Shown here: positions 7,738-17,750 of the stretch, in pieces | How the letters are laid out: every line of letters starts with the position of its first letter | How positions within the stretch are numbered: position 1 is the first letter of the stretch | Source: a virus | Virus record (IMG/VR): IMGVR_UViG_3300010413_000107 | Span: 1 to 33,451 of that record | Reading direction: 5' to 3' (one strand) | DNA length: 33,451 bases | Notes under the pieces: generated by a model | The model's database searches: none | The model's input: only the letters and a program-made list of their open reading frames with translations | Told to the model about the DNA's origin: nothing | Program-made: the position numbers and the translations under genes

Positions 7738-8048
7738 TATCTAACCCCCATTTCTTTGATTTTATCGAACACTTCCATCACTTGTTCTTTTCCTTGAAAT
7801 TCTTTGCCAACAAACAGATTCTTCATAAGTTCCGTTTGCAATTCAAACATTTTGTTCACATTAGTTTTAGACTTATCAGATAAGTCTATATGGTTTACCA
7901 CACTCTCCAGTAGCTTCGTCATATAACCAAGTGACTTCTGTATATCACTCAGCATGTCTTTAATATTTTTAAGCTCACTGGCGGACTCTGAGACGATCAT
8001 CACCCCTTGATTATGACTGGGGACCACGTTTCCAACAATATCACTCAT
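7737..8048 (-). CDS. Small helical/coiled-coil protein between hub and fibre genes
   Basis: A 103-residue protein, mostly helical and charged, with heptad-like spacing across about residues 22-95. The ribosome binding site ATAGGAGGTAATCCA precedes ATG. It has no Cys, no membrane segment and no recognised motif. Its location suggests a chaperone or linker for fibre assembly, which is inference only. Confidence 0.6.
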   Translation of the reverse strand: MSDIVGNVVPSHNQGVMIVSESASELKNIKDMLSDIQKSLGYMTKLLESVVNHIDLSDKSKTNVNKMFELQTELMKNLFVGKEFQGKEQVMEVFDKIKEMGVR

Positions 8049-8059
8049 TGGATTACCTC

Positions 8060-9190
8060 CTATATAGGACTACCTCCTGAATCTAATAGAACAAGTACGA
8101 AAGAATAAGCATAACCACCAACTTCATACAATAATGGAACAGAAGATTCGGATGCTGACTGGTCTCTTTCGAACTTGAAAGACCCAGTCGTGCTGACATA
8201 CGATTCGGCGTAATCTGATCGCCAACCAGTATAAGAACCATATACCTGACCAAAAGCCCCCATATTAGTGAGCTTCCCTCTCATTCCTGCAAAATTCCAA
8301 ACTGTGCCGTATTGATCGTAAACAGTTATAACTATATCACAATATGGTTGAGGGGGTGGTGTTGGATTCCACTCTAACTCGTCGTCTACCGTAACCCATG
8401 ATCCAGATATAGATATATCCACAGAACTATAAATTGGGGAAGAGTAAGATTTCCCAATCATATCATCGGTAACAACTGTATCTCCATAAAATACTAAGAC
8501 CCAATCAACTAACACATGTCCTGAAGGTACTGTGGGCATAGTAGGCACAGTAGTTGAAAAATTGACCGCTGTGCCAGAAATAACATCGATCTCATTATCA
8601 TGAGGACCAACTACCAAAATATCATATCTACCATACTTAGGAGTAGCTGGTGCCGCAGGTATGGTGACAACATAATACTGTCCACCCATAGTGACAGCAT
8701 CACTACCCATGAGTAAGGGAGCAGGATCATCCATAGTGTAAAAGAAATTATTTGTCTCAGACCATATATATAATCCATTATTATATCGGTAAGTACCCGG
8801 ATTTACTCTAACTGTCATAGTTGTTGGATCAGTAGCTAAGACTTCCATACCAGACAAAACGACATCTGTTAAATCAACCGAAGGTAAAGAACTCCCTGCT
8901 CCAATAGGTGTTGGAATAGCTCTACCAGTACCGATTACTTCAACATATCCCTTATTACCACGTCTATGTCTAATAGTAACAGCCGCACCAGGTTTTAGAT
9001 AAGATGGTGCGGCAGTCAAAACCTGATGGTAGTGGGATTTGAGTAAAGTATCAGAACCTTGTATCTTGACGTTGACAATGTTATTAGCTGAATCAACAGA
9101 CCACACAACAGCGTCCCGTTCTTCTACTCGTTTTCTCACTCGGCGATCAATAACACCGATTCCTACTTTTTTACCATAAAGTCTTGGCAT
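8060..9190 (-). CDS. Tail tip/baseplate-like structural protein
   Basis: From ATG at 9190 (TAATG overlap with the upstream hub stop) the product is 376 residues; GTG at 9205 would add five but sits inside the ribosome binding site GGGTGGAG. The N-terminal ~95 residues (VVWSVDSANNIVNVKIQG to NKGYVEVIG) look like a small OB-fold barrel, as in proteins attached to tail hubs. The middle and C-terminal parts are beta-rich with YYVVTIPAAP and a late tyrosine-rich domain. It has no Ser/Thr tail. A tail-tip role follows from its place between the hub and fibre genes. Confidence 0.62.
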   Translation of the reverse strand: MPRLYGKKVGIGVIDRRVRKRVEERDAVVWSVDSANNIVNVKIQGSDTLLKSHYHQVLTAAPSYLKPGAAVTIRHRRGNKGYVEVIGTGRAIPTPIGAGSSLPSVDLTDVVLSGMEVLATDPTTMTVRVNPGTYRYNNGLYIWSETNNFFYTMDDPAPLLMGSDAVTMGGQYYVVTIPAAPATPKYGRYDILVVGPHDNEIDVISGTAVNFSTTVPTMPTVPSGHVLVDWVLVFYGDTVVTDDMIGKSYSSPIYSSVDISISGSWVTVDDELEWNPTPPPQPYCDIVITVYDQYGTVWNFAGMRGKLTNMGAFGQVYGSYTGWRSDYAESYVSTTGSFKFERDQSASESSVPLLYEVGGYAYSFVLVLLDSGGSPI

Positions 9191-12100
9191 TAGTAGATTC
9201 TCCACCCTTCAATGTAATCCATCATATCTTCTTTTATTCTGAGAGTCCTTTTTAAGGTAGCTACCAATATCTGCATAGAAACCTGAGTATAAGGATGTTT
9301 CACAACAATCATGTCAAGCAATTCATCCTGTAAATGAGCAATCTTGTTTAATTTAATTCTCTCCCTTTGATACCTTAATATGTTTAATTCAAGTTCTGCA
9401 ACTCTTTGGCATTCTGCTACTGAGTAACAAAATGGGTCTTCAATCTCCTCGATAACTGGTTGTTGATTCAGAATATTCATAGCATCCGTATCGGTAGCAA
9501 TATACTGAATCGTTTGTTTTTCCTCACCGACTGGCTGAGCCCAAATTTCTATGTCATAAGTGGCTGTCGCTAATACTGCATAACATAATAGGCTTATAAA
9601 AACATTTGTTGCGAACACAAATGGACCACAATAAACACAATGAATAGCGGCAGCCCCCAATGCTAACGTACCAATAGCAAGTCCAACAACATAAGGTATC
9701 AAATTAGGACCTTCAATCGTCACTTCAACCCAAAGTTCATCCGTCGTATCAGTAGCCGTTATTTCTTCCCCTCCACCACCTTTAAAAAGAAAGTACCTAA
9801 AATCTTTGGTACTTATGATTGGATTAAGATATGGATTTCTACAAGTCTTCGTTCTCTCCTCATTATACCAGACTTGCTTAGTAATCGTTTCGTTCCACCA
9901 ACCACATGTTCCACTGACATTGGTAATCAACTCAGGGTCATAAACGACCTCTATAAAATCATGCGTTTCTCCTATAACTCGTAATTGATTGACGAAATTA
10001 GAAAAAGAAGTATCTGGAGTATAGTCAAGTATTTGAATATCGTTCGGATAAGTGTGATCTATTCCTGCGGTAAAATCGATTTTTTTAGGACTAAATACTC
10101 CAGTATTTGTAAAGAAACTGGCATACCCAAGATGATCGGTAAGGTCTTTAATTATATCATATATGGTTTCATCAGACCACTGATGCCAAATCTCATGTGA
10201 ATTATCGAAGTTTGGAATACTATAATCTGCACCAGACAATACAGTCCAACTATCAAGAATATCCTCAATTATTGCTTTGGGTTGCGCCTCATCATAATAA
10301 TCAGACAAAACAACTCTTGCATCCCTCCACAAAGAATCTATGGTTCGACACTTCACCTCTAATACTGGATATTGACCCCTTCTGTGGGTAAGCTGTATTT
10401 CCTCTACAAAATATATACCTTGATCGACCCAATAAGGAGTTCCACTAATATCTTCACCCAACTTGACTTTTATCTTACGTCCTCTTCTAAACATGTAAGA
10501 ATAACTTGAAAAGCTATTTTGAGGATCATAAAGATGTCCGTTAGCAAGAGAAAACGTCAACTCAGAAGGAGTATCAATAGCGTGAGCTATTTCAAGGGTT
10601 TCAACAAGATCATCGGAAACGTCTGTTTCCGACTCATCGTTATCCCAGTAAAAGTCTTCTTTATCGTTTTGATAGTCACGATGTTGCCACCAAGCCCACA
10701 TAATATCATTTTCATCCACAGCAGTAACAATATCTTTTTCAAAGTAGCCTTCGGTAAGATCACTTATTGCTCCTAAACCAAGATCAGTAACAACCTTAGT
10801 TCCCGTAGCAAAAGCCCCCTTATAATAGTGTCCATTTATATTAAAACGTCTGATACCATAGTATCCTTGTGATGGACAAGCTACATAGACATCCTGCGAA
10901 GAAACATCGTAAGCTATACGATAACAATAAGCATCCGTCATTCCCATATTGAAGCCGGGTAATTGTCCGGGGGTAGAATAATTCTCACTCCAGATTTCAA
11001 AACTTTGAGAACCAGTATGATACCTGATAGCGCCATCAAGACCTGCTATCCAAATGTAGTTGTTCCCAATATCAGAAAAGTCGTAGTCGTAAAAAGAGTA
11101 TTGGTCTTTCGAATCATACCCAGGACGAATTACAGCTCGACTGTTGGTTAGCATATCATAAGTATAAAGACCTCTCCAACTACCATGACCGCCAAGACTT
11201 GAATATGTGAAGGAACCATATATCTTGTTATCGTAAACATACGCTGAAAACAATCCATTATAAGGAAAGTTAGCATCATTATCGTAACACATTTGAAATT
11301 GAAGGATACCAGTATCAGCGTCATATACAAGTATGCCCCCATTACCACCAATGCCTCTTGCTCTTACCGCTACAATAACTCTGTCCTCTTTACAAAATCT
11401 AATATACTCCATATCTGCGCTGTTACTACCAACCCAACCATAGGTACTATTTAAAATAGAAGAACTTCCTCTAAACAATTCATTCCAAGTATAGTACCCC
11501 GTACCTGGATCAGGAGACTCAGTCAAATCAATATATCCACAGCAATAATCATTCGAATATAAATAACCATCATACATCCATATATACAGACGATCTTGAG
11601 CCGCATCTACCATACAGGCTTTTATACCGAACTGCGAAACCCAATGACTTGATTCTTCAACATAAACGTTTTCTGTCCACCCATAAGTAGGACAGTCTGC
11701 ATTAGTGCCCAACATATATTCAGTAACCTTATCGGTAACCCCATCATACTCACAAACGATCACCCTCCCAATACTCTTTCCGGTACACTTCTCATGCCAT
11801 CTTACAAGATACTTTCCATCACTCCATTGATTAAAAACAGACATGAAAAGTAAACTGTTTGGATCATACCCGGGAGTAGTGGTCGAAGTATAATTTTTAA
11901 CTACCGACATATCATCTGGGTCACCAACCCACATACCTGTAATAGCTTTAAGTCCTCCACCAGTATAAGCTCCAGTTAAATAAAAATTATTGTTGTATAA
12001 ATGTATAGACTGAGCATAAATATTGCCACCATCGTATATGATGCCTGGGGTATTCTTATCAAACAAAACAAACAAAGCAGTTTCGTGGAAAGTAAAGTAC

Positions 12101-12975
12101 ACACCAGAACTTTTTTCCGCAACAACGGGGTGTTCCCCGGCTATACCAACCGTCAAGTAATTTGATACCATCGTCGGAACAGCCCAAGTTGCACCATCAT
12201 CTTGTGAAACCGTATAGAAAACATTTGAAGTTTCATATCCAGAAGCGGCATCTACACCTGTAACAAACTCAAAACTAAGTGCTATATCTCCATCACTCAA
12301 ATAGATAGCATGTGGATTACCGTACCGAGCCGCATTACCAAGACTTGCTGGTGTGATGTCTACCCAACCAGACCAAGATGATATATCGCTGTCTGAGGCT
12401 GTATTCACGGAGAGATAGTAGTTACCTAAAGAATCATCATACCATCCCATAAACAACATGTGATTTCCAGTATTGGGATTATACATTAGATATAAACCAT
12501 GAACTACATCATTATAATCCAGAAGAGTAGGAGTATAAACTATTGTGTGATCCCAACCAGTGCCAGAAAAAGGGACATTAGTAACCCTTACACGCCAGCG
12601 ACTTGAATAATTAAAAGTCCACGCTACAAGCATGTCCCCATTCAATCTTTCGGAACATGTTAAATACTTAGGGTAAGTACCCGCTTCCCACCACGCCTTA
12701 CCATCGATCAAATACTCTGTCCAAAACGTTCTGTCTGGATCAGTTTTCATATATCGAAACCGTTCAGAATCATCTCCACGATATGAAACTAACACAAGAG
12801 CTCCTGAACTATGATATTTCAAATCCAGATCAAGATTGTCACCTTCATACAGAGACATATTATTCCCATCAAATGGAATAGTATTGGCAAAAGACGTAGT
12901 GACTATTTGTGCAATAGGCACTCTTTCAATACCATTTAAACGAGTCTGTAATGTGCCGTCTAATGTTAAGGACAT
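9190..12975 (-). CDS. Tail tip/hub protein with N-terminal beta-propeller-like region
   Basis: A 1261-residue protein. Residues about 30-780 are a repeated beta-strand region with one exact Asp-box, SQDDGATW at 257-264 (SxDxGxTW), as in sialidase/BNR propellers. From about 788 the sequence changes to a hub-type module: SELTFSLANGHLYD, a strand-rich block with FVEEIQLTHRRGQYPVLEVK, and a helical block with AIIEDILDSW and IIKDLTDHLGYASFF, the layout seen in gp27/gpJ-like tail hubs. Residues 1092-1140 are strongly hydrophobic and could insert into the host membrane. The C-terminus (about 1188-1261) is helical. It follows the tape measure and a small tail gene, where the hub is expected. The sialidase-like part may bind or trim surface glycan; catalytic residues were not assigned. 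Confidence 0.75.
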   Translation of the reverse strand: MSLTLDGTLQTRLNGIERVPIAQIVTTSFANTIPFDGNNMSLYEGDNLDLDLKYHSSGALVLVSYRGDDSERFRYMKTDPDRTFWTEYLIDGKAWWEAGTYPKYLTCSERLNGDMLVAWTFNYSSRWRVRVTNVPFSGTGWDHTIVYTPTLLDYNDVVHGLYLMYNPNTGNHMLFMGWYDDSLGNYYLSVNTASDSDISSWSGWVDITPASLGNAARYGNPHAIYLSDGDIALSFEFVTGVDAASGYETSNVFYTVSQDDGATWAVPTMVSNYLTVGIAGEHPVVAEKSSGVYFTFHETALFVLFDKNTPGIIYDGGNIYAQSIHLYNNNFYLTGAYTGGGLKAITGMWVGDPDDMSVVKNYTSTTTPGYDPNSLLFMSVFNQWSDGKYLVRWHEKCTGKSIGRVIVCEYDGVTDKVTEYMLGTNADCPTYGWTENVYVEESSHWVSQFGIKACMVDAAQDRLYIWMYDGYLYSNDYCCGYIDLTESPDPGTGYYTWNELFRGSSSILNSTYGWVGSNSADMEYIRFCKEDRVIVAVRARGIGGNGGILVYDADTGILQFQMCYDNDANFPYNGLFSAYVYDNKIYGSFTYSSLGGHGSWRGLYTYDMLTNSRAVIRPGYDSKDQYSFYDYDFSDIGNNYIWIAGLDGAIRYHTGSQSFEIWSENYSTPGQLPGFNMGMTDAYCYRIAYDVSSQDVYVACPSQGYYGIRRFNINGHYYKGAFATGTKVVTDLGLGAISDLTEGYFEKDIVTAVDENDIMWAWWQHRDYQNDKEDFYWDNDESETDVSDDLVETLEIAHAIDTPSELTFSLANGHLYDPQNSFSSYSYMFRRGRKIKVKLGEDISGTPYWVDQGIYFVEEIQLTHRRGQYPVLEVKCRTIDSLWRDARVVLSDYYDEAQPKAIIEDILDSWTVLSGADYSIPNFDNSHEIWHQWSDETIYDIIKDLTDHLGYASFFTNTGVFSPKKIDFTAGIDHTYPNDIQILDYTPDTSFSNFVNQLRVIGETHDFIEVVYDPELITNVSGTCGWWNETITKQVWYNEERTKTCRNPYLNPIISTKDFRYFLFKGGGGEEITATDTTDELWVEVTIEGPNLIPYVVGLAIGTLALGAAAIHCVYCGPFVFATNVFISLLCYAVLATATYDIEIWAQPVGEEKQTIQYIATDTDAMNILNQQPVIEEIEDPFCYSVAECQRVAELELNILRYQRERIKLNKIAHLQDELLDMIVVKHPYTQVSMQILVATLKRTLRIKEDMMDYIEGWRIY

Positions 12976-12976
12976 T

Positions 12977-13339
12977 TTATACCTGTGATCGAATGTTTAA
13001 TGTTAGCTCCACATCTTTTCTTACTGGAATAGCTTCGAGTCCATATTGAACGTACTTACCAACTAAATCCTCAACTATGACATTATAAGTGTTACCGTCT
13101 TGAGGATTAAAAACTACGCTGTCGGTCGATAAATATTTAGTTCTGAGATTGTCCCAAAATGTTTCGGTGATATTATCCCATCTCAAAACTACCGACAAAT
13201 CTTGAATATTTGCAGCCCATTGAAATATGGCTTCCCCACCGTATGTCATTACTTTAGCAACGACTTTTTTAGCTTCGACTAAATCCATTTCTTGAGGATT
13301 CTCAGGAAATGTGTAGCTGTCGAGAATCATCTTGTTCAT
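12977..13339 (-). CDS. Minor tail protein (distal tail, gpM-like position)
   Basis: A 120-residue protein, beta-rich, beginning MNKMILDSYTFPENPQEMDLVE. It sits directly after the tape measure gene and before the hub gene, the position of lambda M or other small distal-tail proteins that cap the tube and bind the hub. The ribosome binding site AAGGAGCAACT precedes ATG. No motif decides the family, so the call rests on synteny and size. Confidence 0.6.
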   Translation of the reverse strand: MNKMILDSYTFPENPQEMDLVEAKKVVAKVMTYGGEAIFQWAANIQDLSVVLRWDNITETFWDNLRTKYLSTDSVVFNPQDGNTYNVIVEDLVGKYVQYGLEAIPVRKDVELTLNIRSQV

Positions 13340-13348
13340 AGTTGCTCC

Positions 13349-16300
13349 TTACATAGAGTATTTTCTCATAGTTTTTAGGACAGCTTCTTCAATCTCACCT
13401 GGCAAGTATCGTGCGGCTCGATCAGTCATACCACCATTGACATTTACAGGAACATTAATCGAAGTACCTTGTGCCATCATACCAAGAGCCTGCATTTGTT
13501 TAGGAGTAAAAACCCCTTCATTCTTTTTGAGTATCGCAGGAAACTCATCAGGCATCAAACCACCATGTAGTTTAACTGCAAACGGGGCTTTTATTCTTCT
13601 CGTAGGTGCGCCCCCCTCTCCCCACATACCCCCACTATGAAAACCAAACATACCACCAAGACCACCTAACGCTTGCATCATAGCTCGCTTAGCCATCATC
13701 TCAGCAAGCCATCTCAACATGTCACGAGCGAAATCTTGAAAAGCCTCTTTAGCTGTCTTAGTACCAGTTAGAAAGTCTCCCCACATATCACCAAAACCAT
13801 CAGCAAGTTTTTGAGGTAATTCACTTCCAAATCTCTCAAAAAATTCAGCGTTGGTTTCCATCTTACCAAAGAAGTCTTTCCAACCTTCTTTTATACTTTC
13901 CCATGCAGTTCTTGATTCTCTTGTGACCGTCTCATTATAATCTTTCCATTCTATTCCACCTCTTACCATTAGTCCTCTGAGTTTGGCAAAGTAATCTTCT
14001 GCTGAAATTTCCCCTCTACGATACCTTTCCTCCAATTCTTCCACTTCTTGCTTAGCAAGTTCTTCGTCATATTTTCGTGCTTCTTCCTTCAGCTTCTTTT
14101 CACGTTCGAGCCATTCCTCTTCACTTAAACGATCTTTTTCCATACCCACTTTTGATGGGCCACTCGGTAGCTCGGTATAACCTATTTTTGAAACCCCCGC
14201 CGCTTCTCTGATTTTCTTTATAGATTTTTCCATTTCTTCTTTACTAATAAGATTACCGGGAGCTAAACCTTTATCTATAAGAGCCTGCATTTGGAGATAA
14301 TAGTCATACCATAATTCGGCTAATAATTGCTTTTTCACTTTCTGATCGGTAAAGTTATCTTCTATCGCCTTAGCAAGCTCCTCATATTGTGTCTTCAACT
14401 TGTGAAATTCTGTATCTGTGCCAGTACCCTCTACTTTAAAGCGCAACTCTTCCAGCTTCTTTAGAATTTTTTCTCGCTCGTCTAATTTCTTGCCCTCTTT
14501 ATTCTTCCACTCATTGTACTCTTTCCAAAAATACTTCTTCTGCATTTCGAAAGAATACTCAGCCCACTTTTCTGAGGAATCAAAGTCGGCTCGTTTTTCT
14601 CTTTCAAGAAACTTATAAAACTTAGACCAGCCATTCATAGCTTTAGTCCAAAATTGTTCTTCAAACTCAAACGCCCCTTCTGGGGATAGTGCTTCATAAA
14701 TTTCCCTAAACCCCAGTTTTTTCATAATGTCTATACGTTGAGCATATAAGTCGGCTCGTCTTTTCATGGCTATTTCATTAAGAGCCGCTATTTTCATATA
14801 CTCCTTTTTTATTTCTTCTAAGACAGTTTTTACAACTTGCTCATTTCCAGCCCACTGACTCACATACTCATTTATTTGACCCATTATATCCAGAGAAGAT
14901 TCATCAACAACACCAGCCAACTTATAACGTGGGATACCTTTAGTAACACCCTCCATAACCTTCTCTAAATTCTCCCACATTTCCGTATAGCTCTTACCAT
15001 CTTCGTGAACTCTCCACAAATCTTGAGCCCACCCTTGTACTATCTGACGAATAGCTTCATACTCTTTTTCTGTTCCTTTCAGAGTACCATAATATTCCAA
15101 GAAGTTGTTATTAAACTTCTTTCTACCTTCCTCCATACTCTCCCAAGTCTTTAACGCTTTTCCCATACTGTCAGCCATGCCAGCAAGTCTCGAAACAGAA
15201 TCAGCCCAAATTTGATCTAACTTGGTTTTCTCAAATTCTTTAACGATTTTTAATAGTTCCTCGAGACTCTTGCCAGAACTGTCTATCGCCTGTTTTAAAT
15301 CTGGATGTGATTGGGTTAAACGTTGAACTATCGCATCATATTCTTCTGAACCCTCCTTTGTATTTTTAAGTTGCATACGATAGTTATCCAGACTTGCGGT
15401 AACACCTCTGTTAATAGCTATCGATTTTTCGAGCTCCCTGTTCAACTTTGCCTGTTGTCCTTCAGCTTGATACATTATAGCAATTAGAGCGCCAATCGCT
15501 ATTATTCCTAAACCTATCGGTCCGGTGAAGAAAGCCGCAATACCTCCACCAACAGTAGTTATAGCAAATCCGATAGCTTGAATTGCTAATTTCAAAGCGA
15601 ATAGTGTGGATATTAAAACAGCCGCATTAGCAATTACCTGACCTAAACCAGTCTTAGAAAAAGCGATTATTGCGGTAGTTGCTGACCTTAACATATCAAC
15701 GAAAACACCAAAACCACCTCCCCCACCAGCCTCTCCCATAACAATAGCAAGCTCTTTCAGTTGGTCAGTTAAGTTTTTCACTTTAAACCCAAGACCTTCT
15801 GCTTGTCTTTCCATCATCTTTTGCGCGGCACCGATCTCCTTAGCATTTGCTAACATTCGATCCCATTCACCATCCAACTTCATATATGAATTGACAAGAA
15901 TAGCAGCCGCTTGAGCGCCACGAAGACCAAAAAGAGAATAAGCCTTCGACATGTCAACTGTGCCCTTATTAAAGTCAAACATTACGGTAGTCAACTTCCT
16001 GATCTGATTTTCAAACCAACCAGATTCGCCGGTAGCTTTATCTAACTCTAAACCGTATTCGGACATAGCTGTGCGAAGTTTAGCATTTGGAGCAAGCAAT
16101 CTCGCAAGCACTTGACGTAAACCAGTACCGATAGTACTTGCTCTTAATCCACTATTAGCAAGTATCATCATAGTTTGGGTTGTTTGTTCAAGAGATAGTC
16201 CTGCTTGCGCGGCACCAGCACCAACATAGTTAAATGCTGTGCGGAGTTTGTCTATGGTGAGTTTCGATTTATTGACAGCGTTTGCAAAAACGTCGGCTAC

Positions 16301-16966
16301 CCTTCGAGTTTCACCGGCATCGATGTTAAACGCTCTGAGTGCGGTTGTTACAAGGTCTGTAACATTTTTAAAATCGCTGAGAGTACCAGCGGCTAAGTCA
16401 GATACCGCTTCAACTGCTTTTATGGACTCCCCTGCTGATAAACCAGCTTGACCAAGGAGTACCATACCCTCTGCAATTTCAGTTGAGGAAAATTTGGTTC
16501 TAATAGCAGTTTTACCGATAACATCACGCATGGCTGCAATTTCACCAGACGTGGCCCCGGTAATAGCTTTTAAATTTGCTAACGCTTGATCGAAAGTTAT
16601 TATTTCCCGAACGCCAATTCCTAAACCACTTATAAGACCACTGAACAAGCGTCCCGCTACCGTATATACCGCAACAACTTTAAAGGATTGAATGAGTCTT
16701 TTTAAACCGCCCTGTATGCCACCAATTTGTTTATTAAATCTTTCGCCAGAAGAACTTGTACTATCAAGAGCTTTTCCAGCTTGTGCTGTGGCACTTTTTA
16801 GACTGGCTAAAGAAGCCTCAGTCTTTTTTGCGGCTTTATCAACTTTATCAAAACCTTGCTGAAAGCCAGTTACGATTGTACTAAGACGCCGTATTATTCT
16901 CTTAAAGTTCGGGTCCTCTCTGGCTTTAAAAAGTACACCAAGAGTTAAGTCAGATGGATCAGGCAT
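13349..16966 (-). CDS. Tape measure protein
   Basis: A 1205-residue protein with TP901-type tape measure features. An N-terminal helical part is followed by a conserved-looking core (about 120-350) with FSSTEIAEGMVLLGQAGLS and a GAGAAQAGLSLEQT stretch. A hydrophobic block lies at about 440-500, then a long charged helical/coiled-coil region (about 505-1080). The C-terminus carries FHSGGMWGEGGAP and a DEFPAILKKNEGVFTP segment, as in lambda gpH-like ends. It sets tail length and probably aids DNA delivery. At about 0.15 nm per helical residue the tail would be near 180 nm, an estimate only. The start ATG overlaps the T-product stop by eight bases, with AGGAGAAACGAA upstream. Confidence 0.95.
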   Translation of the reverse strand: MPDPSDLTLGVLFKAREDPNFKRIIRRLSTIVTGFQQGFDKVDKAAKKTEASLASLKSATAQAGKALDSTSSSGERFNKQIGGIQGGLKRLIQSFKVVAVYTVAGRLFSGLISGLGIGVREIITFDQALANLKAITGATSGEIAAMRDVIGKTAIRTKFSSTEIAEGMVLLGQAGLSAGESIKAVEAVSDLAAGTLSDFKNVTDLVTTALRAFNIDAGETRRVADVFANAVNKSKLTIDKLRTAFNYVGAGAAQAGLSLEQTTQTMMILANSGLRASTIGTGLRQVLARLLAPNAKLRTAMSEYGLELDKATGESGWFENQIRKLTTVMFDFNKGTVDMSKAYSLFGLRGAQAAAILVNSYMKLDGEWDRMLANAKEIGAAQKMMERQAEGLGFKVKNLTDQLKELAIVMGEAGGGGGFGVFVDMLRSATTAIIAFSKTGLGQVIANAAVLISTLFALKLAIQAIGFAITTVGGGIAAFFTGPIGLGIIAIGALIAIMYQAEGQQAKLNRELEKSIAINRGVTASLDNYRMQLKNTKEGSEEYDAIVQRLTQSHPDLKQAIDSSGKSLEELLKIVKEFEKTKLDQIWADSVSRLAGMADSMGKALKTWESMEEGRKKFNNNFLEYYGTLKGTEKEYEAIRQIVQGWAQDLWRVHEDGKSYTEMWENLEKVMEGVTKGIPRYKLAGVVDESSLDIMGQINEYVSQWAGNEQVVKTVLEEIKKEYMKIAALNEIAMKRRADLYAQRIDIMKKLGFREIYEALSPEGAFEFEEQFWTKAMNGWSKFYKFLEREKRADFDSSEKWAEYSFEMQKKYFWKEYNEWKNKEGKKLDEREKILKKLEELRFKVEGTGTDTEFHKLKTQYEELAKAIEDNFTDQKVKKQLLAELWYDYYLQMQALIDKGLAPGNLISKEEMEKSIKKIREAAGVSKIGYTELPSGPSKVGMEKDRLSEEEWLEREKKLKEEARKYDEELAKQEVEELEERYRRGEISAEDYFAKLRGLMVRGGIEWKDYNETVTRESRTAWESIKEGWKDFFGKMETNAEFFERFGSELPQKLADGFGDMWGDFLTGTKTAKEAFQDFARDMLRWLAEMMAKRAMMQALGGLGGMFGFHSGGMWGEGGAPTRRIKAPFAVKLHGGLMPDEFPAILKKNEGVFTPKQMQALGMMAQGTSINVPVNVNGGMTDRAARYLPGEIEEAVLKTMRKYSM

Positions 16967-17719
16967 TTCGTTTCTCCTGAGACCACATTCTCAAAGCACC
17001 TATACCAAGGAAGTGTTTTTTCATTCTCGTAGTCATTTCGTCACGTTCTTCCTTGCTCAGATGCTTGTAAGAATCTGGGTTACCAAACATAGTCGGAGTT
17101 TCAGTTTTTTTGGACTTCACGGGAACTTTGGGTTCATCTTTAAAAGTAGCCCCCATGATCCTCGCTTGATTCTTCCAACTCTCGAGGTCTCTTTTTCGCC
17201 AATGATTATAGAGAACCGTTACTTGTCCTAATGTTAGTCCGCCTTCTCGGAATCTTTTTTGGTAGATGTCTTCAAGTCGGTATCCGTAGATTTGACAGAC
17301 TGCTGTAACGGCCTCTTCGAGGTCTGAATCGTCTCCGCTTGATTCATCATCTTCTCGAAGAGGCCCCTCACTTTTTTTATTAGGGACTCATAATTCTGTT
17401 CAAAGACGATTTCTGCAATATCGACCGCTTGAGTATTAGTTATATCCTTTAGTAATTCCTCTACGTTTTCTTTGTCTGTATCAACAATATATCCCAAAAT
17501 CAATGGAATATTTTGTTCTAAGAGTCCAATAGCAATAGCCGCCGTTTCTACATCATCTCCAGCAGAACCAAACGCTGTAAATGCTTCTTTAATAACACTT
17601 GTAGTGGCGAGTTGATCTCCAAGACTCATGGGATAGACCTTGAGTTCCCTCAGATTGCGACGGCCTATTTTAGTCGTCGCAATCTGGGGATTAAGTTTCT
17701 TACTGTCCTCAGCCGGCAT
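16959..17719 (-). CDS. Tail assembly chaperone GT fusion by -1 frameshift
   Basis: Near the end of the G gene the codons ACC AAA AAA GAT give an A6 run (17255-17260). Stepping back one base enters a frame that is open across the G stop (17234-17236) for 98 further codons to 16959 and includes RFREGGLTLGQVTVLYNHW. The ATG at 17156 inside this frame has only a poor, too-close ribosome binding site, so independent initiation is unlikely. If slippage occurs here the fusion would be about 253 residues. This matches the lambda G/GT design, where GT bridges tape measure and tube subunits. The frame relation and the open overlap are read directly; slippage frequency is unknown. Confidence 0.72.
17234..17719 (-). 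CDS. Tail assembly chaperone, G-type
   Basis: From ATG at 17719 the product is 161 residues (MPAEDSKKLNPQ...), helical and acidic, with a C-terminal segment rich in Lys, Thr and Ser. TTAGGAGAAACAAA gives this start a very good ribosome binding site. An upstream ATG at 17746 would add nine residues (MKKLVRRNK), but those codons are mostly the ribosome binding site itself and that ATG has no proper site of its own. Position between tail tube and tape measure is diagnostic for the G/GT chaperones that coat the tape measure during tail assembly. Its 3' end holds the slip site for the -1 frame. Confidence 0.8.
   Translation of the reverse strand: MPAEDSKKLNPQIATTKIGRRNLRELKVYPMSLGDQLATTSVIKEAFTAFGSAGDDVETAAIAIGLLEQNIPLILGYIVDTDKENVEELLKDITNTQAVDIAEIVFEQNYESLIKKVRGLFEKMMNQAETIQTSKRPLQQSVKSTDTDLKTSTKKDSEKAD
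17240..17260 (-). promoter_or_regulatory. -1 frameshift site: A6 slip run plus small downstream stem
   Basis: On the minus strand the slip run CAAAAAAG is followed, four bases on, by TCCG-AGAAGG-CGGA, a four-pair stem. The run allows a P-site Lys tRNA on AAA to re-pair with AAA after moving back one base, then AGA is read. The stem is modest, so stimulation could also come from another structure. Confidence 0.6.
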
Positions 17720-17750
17720 TTTGTTTCTCCTAACGAGTTTCTTCATAGCC

